Assembly: GCA_013138675.1 (NCBI GenBank)
Contig: WTCH01000352.1
Span: forward strand, 1 to 11,554
Origin: Woeseiaceae bacterium
GTDB lineage: Bacteria > Pseudomonadota > Gammaproteobacteria > Steroidobacterales > Woeseiaceae
Direction: 5' to 3'
Length of the DNA stretch: 11,554 nt
The translations under genes and the position numbers were made by a program. Of the stretch, positions 5,630 to 11,554 are shown one piece after another. The first letter of the stretch is position 1; every line of letters begins with the position of its first letter. The notes under the pieces were generated by a model. The model saw nothing but the letters and a program-made list of their open reading frames with translations, was not told where the DNA came from and ran no database searches.

Positions 5630-7210
5630 ATGACCAATACCGTTGCTTCCTTTGCCACCGTCGACCCGTTTGACGGCATGACTGGCGAATCACCGGCCCA
5701 GGCGCAGAACCTCGTTGGCGGCAAGTGGATTTCAGATGCGAAGACCCTGACCGTCCCCGACCCACTCAATGGCGAGCCGTTTATCGAGATGCCAGACACG
5801 CAGGACATCGCGCCGTTCGTTGCAGGGCTGCGCAGCTGCCCAAAGACGGGCCTGCACAATCCGCTCAAGAACGTCGAGCGCTACATTGAGCTCGGACGCG
5901 TTTGTGCCAGGGCGTCTGCATTGCTGGCCGAGCCAGAGGTCGAGGATTACTTTACGAAGCTCATCCAGCGCGTCATGCCGAAGAGCTGGACCCAGTGCAA
6001 AACCGAGGTTACCGTTACACGCACGTTCCTGGAGAATTTCTCGGGTGATGGCGTGCGCTTCCTTGCGCGCGGTTTTTCCAACCCAGGTGATCGAACCGGG
6101 CAGCAGTCGAATGGGTTTCGCTGGCCTTTTGGACCGGTCGTGATCGTCGCGCCATTTAACTTCCCGCTCGAGATTCCTGCGCTGCAGGTCATGGGCGCTT
6201 TGTTCATGGGCAACCGTCCACTGCTGAAGTCCGCAACAACGGTCGACATCGTAATTGAGCAGTTTCTGCGCCTGCTGATTCACAGCGGCCTTAACCCGAA
6301 CGACCTTGATTTCATTCACTGCGGTGGCCGCACGATGGGCCGACTCATCGAAGAATCAAAAGATGCGATTCGGCTCGTGCAATTCACCGGCTCCAGTCAC
6401 GTTGCGGAAGCAACATCGGTTGCGGTCAATGGCTGCGTTCGCGTTGAGGATGCGGGTTTCGACTGGAAAGTCCTCGGCCCCGACTTCAACGAGTCGTGGG
6501 TTGACTACGTCGCCTGGCAATCCGATGAAGACGCCTACAACGCTTCCGGGCAGAAATGCTCGGCGCAGAGCATTCTGTTTGCACACGACAACTGGGCTGA
6601 TGCGTTGCTGCCAAAACTCGCGCCACTCGCGGCGCGACGCAATATTGAGAACCTGTCGATAGGCCCTGTGCTCACCTGGGACAACAACGCTATGAAGGCG
6701 CATATCGATGCGTGCATGGCCGTGCCCGGTGCTGAACTCATGTTCGGTGGCAAGCCCCTCGAAGGGCACAGCATCCCGGACTGCTATGGCGCGTACGAAG
6801 CGACGGCTGTCAAAGTGCCGCTCGCATCGCTTGCCGGCGAACACTTCGGTCTGCTCACGAGCGAACTGTTTGGTCCATTCCAGGTTGTCACGACCTACGG
6901 TGACGATGATTTGCCTATTGTGCTCGACATACTTGAACGCATGTCGCACCACCTCACGGCAGCGGTTGTCAGCGCCGATCCGATATTTCTCAACAAGGTC
7001 CTGGGCGCGACAGTGAACGGTACGACGTACGCCGGCATGCGCGCGCGCACGACTGGCGCGCCACAAAACCACTGGTTCGGCCCCGCTGGTGATCCTCGCG
7101 GCGCCGGCATTGGCACGCCTGAGGCCATTCACGTGACGTGGAGCTGTCATCGCGAGATAATCACGGATCAGGCGGCCCTGGGGGATTGGGATACGCCGCC
7201 TTCCAACTAG
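5630..7210 (+). CDS. Delta-1-pyrroline-5-carboxylate dehydrogenase, plant-type ALDH12 family
   Basis: An NAD(P)-dependent aldehyde dehydrogenase that should oxidise glutamate semialdehyde/P5C to glutamate in proline breakdown. The 526-residue chain follows the ALDH12 (plant P5CDH) pattern along most of its length: CPKTGLHNP (70-78), TRTFLENF (130-137), VAPFNFPLEIP with Asn177 (173-183), VEDAGFDWKVLGPD with Glu273 (272-285), SGQKCSAQS with catalytic Cys310, and near the end NGTTYAG, TGAPQNHWFGPAGDPRGAG and a WSCHREII segment. These last blocks are diagnostic of ALDH12 rather than of bacterial ALDH4 or PutA. It appears cytosolic. The start is supported by GGAG 7 bases upstream. No proline dehydrogenase gene is adjacent, so its partner must lie elsewhere. 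All catalytic residues are present. The family call is from remembered motif similarity, not an alignment. Confidence 0.9.
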   Translation: MTNTVASFATVDPFDGMTGESPAQAQNLVGGKWISDAKTLTVPDPLNGEPFIEMPDTQDIAPFVAGLRSCPKTGLHNPLKNVERYIELGRVCARASALLAEPEVEDYFTKLIQRVMPKSWTQCKTEVTVTRTFLENFSGDGVRFLARGFSNPGDRTGQQSNGFRWPFGPVVIVAPFNFPLEIPALQVMGALFMGNRPLLKSATTVDIVIEQFLRLLIHSGLNPNDLDFIHCGGRTMGRLIEESKDAIRLVQFTGSSHVAEATSVAVNGCVRVEDAGFDWKVLGPDFNESWVDYVAWQSDEDAYNASGQKCSAQSILFAHDNWADALLPKLAPLAARRNIENLSIGPVLTWDNNAMKAHIDACMAVPGAELMFGGKPLEGHSIPDCYGAYEATAVKVPLASLAGEHFGLLTSELFGPFQVVTTYGDDDLPIVLDILERMSHHLTAAVVSADPIFLNKVLGATVNGTTYAGMRARTTGAPQNHWFGPAGDPRGAGIGTPEAIHVTWSCHREIITDQAALGDWDTPPSN

Positions 7211-7219
7211 GAGCGGTTC

Positions 7220-7252
7220 ATGGGTGGCCTGTTGGGCGGCGGCTGCTGCTGA
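7220..7252 (+). CDS. Possible 10-residue micro-ORF (Gly/Leu/Cys peptide)
   Basis: Directly after the P5C dehydrogenase stop there is an ATG with AGGAG (7209-7213, overlapping the TAG stop) at a 6-base spacing. It encodes MGGLLGGGCC and ends in TGA at 7250. The ribosome site and spacing are better than those of several real genes here. The peptide is too short to judge by coding statistics and could be chance. It may be translated by reinitiation. Confidence 0.2.
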   Translation: MGGLLGGGCC

Positions 7253-7259
7253 ATCTCCC

Positions 7260-8990
7260 CTACTGCTCGCCCCATGTCTCGGCGCATGGCATTCGCAGCT
7301 GATCGCATAGCTCGATGAAACGCGGTTCGGAACGTAGCGCGTCGAAGTCGGGGTAGTTGAGATTGAATATAAAGCTATCAAACTCGTCGACCGCTACGTA
7401 GAGCCAGTCAATGGCTACGTCATGCTCCCCGAGGTGCGTGTAGACGATGGCAACAGTGCCCGGTGAAACAAACTTCGAATCACGCCGTGCCAAAGCCTGG
7501 GCCAGGAGTTTTCGCGCCTTGGACTCGTTGCCCAGTTGAGCATGCTGTCCAGCGAGCATAAGCTCGATAGTCGGATCACCCGCGCCGAGTCGCTCAGCTC
7601 GCCTGCCGTATTCCAGAGCTTTCGCGTGCATGCCCTTCGCGACATATAAAGACCCAACCCAGGCGTGCATGAGCGGATCGTCGGGCTGCATTTCCAGCAT
7701 TACCAGGGCCTGCTCAAGACCGGCATCATATTCGTGTTGTTTTAGATAGACCTCTGCCTGTCCATTGCGGCTCCAGATCATCATCGGATCGAGCTCGAAC
7801 ACTCGTTTCGACGCCGTCAGTGCCTCGTCCAGTTGTCCGCCCGTCTGTAGTGCAAAAGAGAGTCCGTTGTAGCCGATGAAATTGCCTGGCGCCAGTTCGA
7901 TCGCTCGACGAAACTCCGCTTCGGCTTTTTTCCAATCGAACTGATAGGAAAGCGCCAGCCAACCCATAGCTATATGTGCCTCTGGCGAGGTATCGTCGAG
8001 CGCAAGCGCAGTCAGTGCGGATTCCTGCGCCGTTGGAAACACATCTTTCGGCGCAAGGTGGCGGAAGTTGCCCAGCGACGTTTCAGTCATCGAGAGCAAT
8101 GCGTGAGCCTGCGCGAACTCGGGATCAAGCTCCGTAGCTTCGCTAAAATACTTCCTGGCTGAGAGTAATTCGTCGCGGCCCCACCCTACCCTCATGAAGT
8201 GCCATCCACGCAGGTACTTGTCGAAGGCCTCTTCGTTTTCAGTTGGGCGTGCAGAGCGGATGGGGCTAATGAGGTTCAACTGCAGCTCGTCGACAATCTC
8301 CGCTGCTATTTCACCCTGAACTGCGAAGGTGTCCAGCACCTTGCGATCATAGGTTTCTGACCAAAGATGCGTGTCTGTTTTCGCATCGATGAGTTGTGCG
8401 GTGATTCTCACGTTGTTGCCACTCTTGCGAACGCTGCCTTCGAGAATATGGCGAACCGCCAACTGGGCCGCTATGTCTCTTAGCGACACGTCGCGACCGG
8501 CGAAGTAGAAAGATGATGTGCGTGACGACACTTTCAGACCCGGTACGCGGGTCAGCACATTCAATAACTCTTCTGACATGCCGTGGCTGAAGTAGGTGTT
8601 GTCTTCGTCGCCACTCATGTTCACGAATGGCAGCACTGCGATGGATTTCGGATCGACATTGGCGAACTGTGGTGCAGAGTCGCCTGTCGTCATTGGCGAA
8701 TTCGGGGTCAGCCAGATCAACGCAGCGACCAACACGGCAGCCATAGCGCCAGCTGCGACAACGCGCCGGGCCCGTAGCCCAAGGTCTCTTGTCCAGGCCA
8801 GGTACATCGCAACCGGGAAGCCCGCAATGAAGAGGATCGCGAGGTATTTTCTGACCGGTCCGGACGCTTGCTCGCCCTGCAGAGCTTCTATCAGGAAGAC
8901 CAGTATTTCCGTGCCGCCCCAGGCAATAGCCACGTACAACGCTGCGGCTCGTACTACACCTCGGTCGTTCAATTCCCTGAGGAGGGCCAT
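7260..8990 (-). CDS. Membrane-anchored FlgO/TolB-domain TPR protein
   Basis: A 576-residue inner-membrane protein of the common proteobacterial type 'TolB-like N-terminal domain plus tetratricopeptide repeats'. Three hydrophobic segments lie near residues 12-37, 48-66 and 75-94. A FlgO/TolB-like domain follows (about 115-225): SIAVLPFVNMSGDEDN, the GMSEELLN helix, then HILEGSVRK and a DTHLWSETYDR segment. TPR-like helices cover about 255-545. The C-terminus FDALRSEPRFIELCDQL is the usual ending of this family. The start is ATG 8990 (MALLRELNDRGVVRAA), which matches family N-termini. The in-frame extension to 9266 overlaps the neighbouring ALDH gene and reads as non-coding. No DNA-binding or cyclase domain is fused to it, although relatives often carry one. 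The role is unknown, probably assembly or signalling scaffold. Confidence 0.85.
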   Translation of the reverse strand: MALLRELNDRGVVRAAALYVAIAWGGTEILVFLIEALQGEQASGPVRKYLAILFIAGFPVAMYLAWTRDLGLRARRVVAAGAMAAVLVAALIWLTPNSPMTTGDSAPQFANVDPKSIAVLPFVNMSGDEDNTYFSHGMSEELLNVLTRVPGLKVSSRTSSFYFAGRDVSLRDIAAQLAVRHILEGSVRKSGNNVRITAQLIDAKTDTHLWSETYDRKVLDTFAVQGEIAAEIVDELQLNLISPIRSARPTENEEAFDKYLRGWHFMRVGWGRDELLSARKYFSEATELDPEFAQAHALLSMTETSLGNFRHLAPKDVFPTAQESALTALALDDTSPEAHIAMGWLALSYQFDWKKAEAEFRRAIELAPGNFIGYNGLSFALQTGGQLDEALTASKRVFELDPMMIWSRNGQAEVYLKQHEYDAGLEQALVMLEMQPDDPLMHAWVGSLYVAKGMHAKALEYGRRAERLGAGDPTIELMLAGQHAQLGNESKARKLLAQALARRDSKFVSPGTVAIVYTHLGEHDVAIDWLYVAVDEFDSFIFNLNYPDFDALRSEPRFIELCDQLRMPCAETWGEQ

Positions 8991-9021
8991 TCGGGTTCTT
9001 CGAACTGGATTAGTGTTTTCG

Positions 9022-9052
9022 AGTATACAGGCACCACCCTTTCCGGCGACAA
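9022..9052 (-). promoter_or_regulatory. Candidate promoter of the FlgO/TolB-TPR gene
   Basis: On the minus strand TTGTCG (9052-9047) and TATACT (9027-9022) are 19 bases apart, in the 64-base gap after the ALDH stop. The -10 is good and the spacing is longer than ideal. It would let the TPR gene be transcribed apart from the ALDH gene, with a leader of about 25 bases. Confidence 0.3.
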
Positions 9053-9054
9053 TT

Positions 9055-10461
9055 TCAGCGCTTAATGCGACCCCCGATGAACTTGCGAAACTTCTCGCCG
9101 TAGGGCGGCCTAATGATGGCAAAAAGGTCGGCCCGGGCTTGCGTGTACACCGCTTTTTTGTGGCTGAACTCCTTAAAGCCTTCCTTGCCATGGTACGCGC
9201 CCATTCCGGACGGGCCGACGCCACCGAATGGCAAGTCTTCCTGTGCGACATGGAAGAAGACGTCATTGACGGTTACACCGCCTGATGTCGTGTTGTGGAG
9301 CACATAGTCCCGCTCAGCGGTGTCGCTGCCGAAGTAGTACAGGCCCAGCGGTCGCGGATTCTTATTGATATAGGCGACGGTCTCTTGCACGTTGCTGTAC
9401 GTTCTTATGGGCAAAATCGGGCCGAATATTTCATCTTGCATAACGAGCATGTCATCGTTCGCGTTGACGACGATGTGCGGCGCCATCTTGTGGTGGGATT
9501 GCTGCGAGAAATCCTCGTCACCGGGATTTAACGCGATAACTTCGGCGCCCTTCCCGCGCGCGTCTTCGAGATAGGTATTGAGCCGATCCAGGTGGCGCAT
9601 GTTGACGACGGACGTGTAGTCGTCGTTGTCGCGGAGACCATTCGGGAACATGGCGGTCACCGCGCTTTTCGCGGCGTCAACGAACTCGGACTCCTTGCCC
9701 TCCGGCAAGAATACATAGTCAGGCGCCAGGCAGATTTGCCCGGCATTTAGCGTCTTGCCCGACATGATACGTAATGCAGCCTTCGGTACATCGGCCGACT
9801 CACTGATGATTACAGGCGATTTGCCACCGAGCTCAAGCGTTACCGGAACAAGATTCTCGGCAGCTGCCCGCATGACGTGACGCGCGATTGACGTCGCGCC
9901 CGTAAATATCATGTGATCGAATGCCAGACTCGAGAATTCTGCTCCCACATCGGCCCCGCCGGTGAAGACTGCAACTTCATCTTCCTCGTAGTACTTCGAG
10001 AAGAGTTCTGCCATCAGGGCCGATGTCTGCTCGGTAAACTCGGACGGTTTGATCATGGCTCTATTGCCTGCTGCCAGAACGCCGGCCAGCGGCGCAAATG
10101 TCAGGTTCACCGGGAAATTCCATGGGCTGATGATGCCGACCACGCCTTTCGGCTGGTAGTGCACAGCTGCCCTGGCGCCGAACAAGCCCAACGGAAACAA
10201 GGTCGCGCGTTTTTCGGGACGCATCCACGAGCGCACGTGCTTCTTCGCGTACTTAAGCGTATCGATTGAGCCGCTGATGTCCGAAAACCTGGACTGGTCT
10301 GTCGAGCGATGACCGAAGTCGGCGCTCATAGCCTCGCACAACGCGTCACCGTGATCGCACAAGAGCTCGATCGACTTATCGAGTCGCTCGATTCTGATCT
10401 CCGCCGAAGGCAGGCCATCGCGAATGCAAGCCGCCTTTTGTTTCTCGAGTTGCTGTCTCAC
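9055..10461 (-). CDS. Coniferyl-aldehyde-dehydrogenase-family aldehyde dehydrogenase
   Basis: A 468-residue NAD(P)-dependent aldehyde dehydrogenase of the short, coniferyl aldehyde dehydrogenase (CalB-like) branch, which oxidises aromatic or medium-to-long aliphatic aldehydes to acids. Motifs seen: GIISPWNFPVNL with Asn115 (109-120), IKPSE with Lys138, FTGAT (186-190), ELGGKSP with Glu210, and NAGQICLAPDY with catalytic Cys244. EIFGPILP and PFGGVGPSGMGAYHG come later. The C-terminal tail (PPYGEKFRKFIGG) is typical of this branch and related fatty-aldehyde enzymes. The start is a GTG at 10461, chosen because GGAGG lies 7 bases upstream. The gene is divergent from the SDR gene and upstream of the TPR gene by 64 bases. 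No lignin-monomer pathway genes are in view, so the true substrate is open. Confidence 0.9.
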   Translation of the reverse strand: MRQQLEKQKAACIRDGLPSAEIRIERLDKSIELLCDHGDALCEAMSADFGHRSTDQSRFSDISGSIDTLKYAKKHVRSWMRPEKRATLFPLGLFGARAAVHYQPKGVVGIISPWNFPVNLTFAPLAGVLAAGNRAMIKPSEFTEQTSALMAELFSKYYEEDEVAVFTGGADVGAEFSSLAFDHMIFTGATSIARHVMRAAAENLVPVTLELGGKSPVIISESADVPKAALRIMSGKTLNAGQICLAPDYVFLPEGKESEFVDAAKSAVTAMFPNGLRDNDDYTSVVNMRHLDRLNTYLEDARGKGAEVIALNPGDEDFSQQSHHKMAPHIVVNANDDMLVMQDEIFGPILPIRTYSNVQETVAYINKNPRPLGLYYFGSDTAERDYVLHNTTSGGVTVNDVFFHVAQEDLPFGGVGPSGMGAYHGKEGFKEFSHKKAVYTQARADLFAIIRPPYGEKFRKFIGGRIKR

Positions 10462-10665
10462 TTCTTGTCCTCCAATTCATCATCTACCGCGGCGTCTGGC
10501 CCTCTGCAGCGCAACAAGAACTAAGTGCATTGCGAAAGAACTTTATTAATAATCTCATAACTTATCATTTTCTCGTTAGTCCAATAATTTGCGTTTGCAA
10601 ACCCGAAGTATTATCAATGCTGGTCGTGGCCTGACACGACCTTAACTATAGAAAGAGGCAGACAA
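10462..10665. promoter_or_regulatory. Divergent control region with three palindromes
   Basis: This 204-base gap lies between the divergent ALDH and SDR genes and is much more AT-rich than its surroundings at 10525-10620. It holds the perfect palindromes TTATTAATAA (10543-10552) and GTTTGCAAAC (10593-10602), and an inverted repeat at 10622-10641. A -10-like TATTAT for the SDR gene lies at 10609-10614, without a clear -35. TTGGAC (10584-10579, minus strand) is a possible -35 for the ALDH gene with a weak TATGAG -10 at 19 bases. Shared control of both genes is inferred. Confidence 0.45.
10622..10641 (+). repeat. Inverted repeat, operator-like or 5' hairpin
   Basis: GGTCGTG (10622-10628) and CACGACC (10635-10641) are perfect 7-base inverted repeats around the spacer GCCTGA. 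They lie 24 bases before the SDR start codon and at about +1 to +20 of the transcript predicted from TATTAT 10609. The arrangement suits a dimeric repressor site or a small leader hairpin. No T tract follows, so it is not a terminator. Confidence 0.5.
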
Positions 10666-11554
10666 ATGAGTATCAGACTTGACGGCCAGGTGGCCATCGT
10701 CACGGGAGCTGGCCAGGGTTTGGGTCGATGTCACGCGTTAGCACTGGCGGAACGCGGGGCAAAAGTCGTCGTTAATGACCTCGGCGATGAGAGCGGCAAG
10801 TCCGCCAATGCAGATGCGGTAGTCGCGGAAATCGAAGCTGCGGGTGGAGAGGCTGTTGGCCACGGCGCCAACGTTGCTGACTACGCGCAAGTCGAAGACA
10901 TGGTCAAGCAGGCCATGGACAAATGGGGCCGCGTCGACATTTTGATCAACAACGCCGGCATCCTGCGCGACAAGAGCTTTATGAAGATGCCGCTCGATGA
11001 TTTTCGCCTTGTCATCGAAGTTCACCTCATGGGCACGGTGAATTGCACCAAGGCCGTGTGGGAAATCATGCGCGAGCAGAACTACGGCCGCATCGTATTC
11101 ACAACGTCGAGCTCGGGCCTGTATGGCAACTTCGGCCAGTCCAACTACGGCGCAGCCAAGATGGCGATGGTCGGACTCATGAACACGCTGCACCTCGAAG
11201 GCAGCAAGAACGACATTCGTGTGAATTGTCTCGCACCGACTGCGGGCACCGCGATGACCGAAGGTCTTTTTCCGGAAGCTGTTTTCAAATTGATGGCACC
11301 GGAATCGGTCAGTCCGGCGGTCGTTTTCCTATCAGGCCCAGACGCGCCGAGTCGCAAGGTTCTTTGTGCTGGTGGTGGTAGCCTGGCTGTATTCAAGGGA
11401 TTCGAAACGGAAGGGTTGAGCTTGCTGCCCGATGACCTTTCACCGGAGGGCATCGCCGCCGTATGGGACGAACTCAATGACGAGAAGGGCATGCGGGAAC
11501 TGAGCGCCGGATTCGAGCAACCCGGCAAATTTGCAGAACAGGCCGCTCGGATTC
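10666..11554 (+). CDS. MFE-2-like short-chain dehydrogenase (3-hydroxyacyl-CoA dehydrogenase type), 3' end outside window
   Basis: A short-chain dehydrogenase/reductase resembling the N-terminal (3R)-hydroxyacyl-CoA dehydrogenase domain of the peroxisomal multifunctional enzyme type 2 (HSD17B4/Fox2), so it probably oxidises 3-hydroxyacyl-CoA with NAD. Visible are the cofactor motif TGAGQGLG (13-20), acidic Asp38 at the end of beta-2 (VVVNDLG, favouring NAD), NNAGILRDKSF (95-105), catalytic Ser148, and Tyr161/Lys165 in YGAAK. YGNFGQ (153-158) and NCLAPTAGTAMTE are hallmarks of the MFE-2 group. About 296 residues are present and the frame is still open at the window end. ATG 10666 follows AGAGG at fitting distance. 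The extra C-terminal part beyond residue 250 matches the longer bacterial form. Whether a hydratase domain follows cannot be seen. Confidence 0.9.
   Translation, partial: MSIRLDGQVAIVTGAGQGLGRCHALALAERGAKVVVNDLGDESGKSANADAVVAEIEAAGGEAVGHGANVADYAQVEDMVKQAMDKWGRVDILINNAGILRDKSFMKMPLDDFRLVIEVHLMGTVNCTKAVWEIMREQNYGRIVFTTSSSGLYGNFGQSNYGAAKMAMVGLMNTLHLEGSKNDIRVNCLAPTAGTAMTEGLFPEAVFKLMAPESVSPAVVFLSGPDAPSRKVLCAGGGSLAVFKGFETEGLSLLPDDLSPEGIAAVWDELNDEKGMRELSAGFEQPGKFAEQAARI

Noticed and set aside
6356..7381. Long minus-strand open frame of 341 codons opposite the P5C dehydrogenase
   Set aside because: It lies antisense to a well-conserved enzyme gene, its Arg/His/Val-rich translation has no recognisable motif, and it runs into the TPR gene end.
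8991..9266. N-terminal extension of the TPR protein frame to 9266
   Set aside because: It runs antisense-free but out of frame through the end of the ALDH gene, with low-complexity Ser/Arg-rich residues. ATG 8990 gives the expected family N-terminus.
8596..9285. Plus-strand open frame of 229 codons opposite the TPR and ALDH genes
   Set aside because: Shadow of two confident minus-strand genes, with no domain or ribosome site.
10738..11193. Minus-strand open frame of 151 codons opposite the SDR gene
   Set aside because: Antisense shadow of a clear SDR; its His/Val/Ala-rich composition mirrors the sense codons.
1..11554. CRISPR arrays, insertion sequences, phage or toxin-antitoxin modules
   Set aside because: No repeated spacer-like units, transposase motifs, terminal inverted repeats or small paired genes were found on reading both strands.

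Overview
The window looks like chromosomal DNA of a Gram-negative bacterium, most likely a gammaproteobacterium, perhaps a marine or sediment lineage such as Woeseiaceae or a relative. The lineage is an inference from protein style: three lipobox lipoproteins, a CspA-type cold-shock gene, a FlgO/TolB-domain TPR membrane protein, a DUF4124-like secreted protein and a coniferyl-aldehyde-dehydrogenase-type ALDH. Base composition is moderately GC-rich and even. I see no tRNA, rRNA, CRISPR array, insertion sequence or phage gene.

Layout, left to right. (1) 1-875: the C-terminal part of a type-B carboxylesterase entering from the left. (2) 876-1244: a long gap that may hold the decayed end of a minus-strand gene. 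(3) 1245-2330: a lipoprotein of the beta-lactamase-like serine hydrolase family, convergent with the next block. (4) 4286-2334, minus strand: a compact three-gene operon of a TolB-like beta-propeller lipoprotein, a MOSC-domain protein and a small lipoprotein. (5) 4319-4761: a cold-shock gene with its own promoter, long leader and intrinsic terminator. (6) 5521-4823, minus: a cysteine-rich secreted DUF4124-like protein. (7) 5630-7210: an aldehyde dehydrogenase closely resembling the plant-type (ALDH12) delta-1-pyrroline-5-carboxylate dehydrogenase, followed by a tiny possible ORF. (8) 8990-7260, minus: a membrane-anchored FlgO/TolB plus TPR protein. (9) 10461-9055, minus: a coniferyl-aldehyde-dehydrogenase-family enzyme. 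(10) 10666-11554, plus, running off the right edge: a short-chain dehydrogenase resembling the 3-hydroxyacyl-CoA dehydrogenase domain of MFE-2. It is divergent from (9) across a control region rich in palindromes.

How the genes may work together. The right half is metabolic: proline catabolism (P5C oxidation), aldehyde oxidation and beta-oxidation-like chemistry. The shared divergent region suggests that the ALDH and the SDR are co-regulated, possibly for aromatic or fatty acyl substrates. The left half is mostly envelope and hydrolase functions. I found no convincing new defence, mobile or RNA-based system. The points most worth following up are the plant-type P5C dehydrogenase in a bacterial context, the palindrome cluster at 10543-10641, the micro-ORF at 7220-7252 and the unexplained acidic reading frame at 903-1100.
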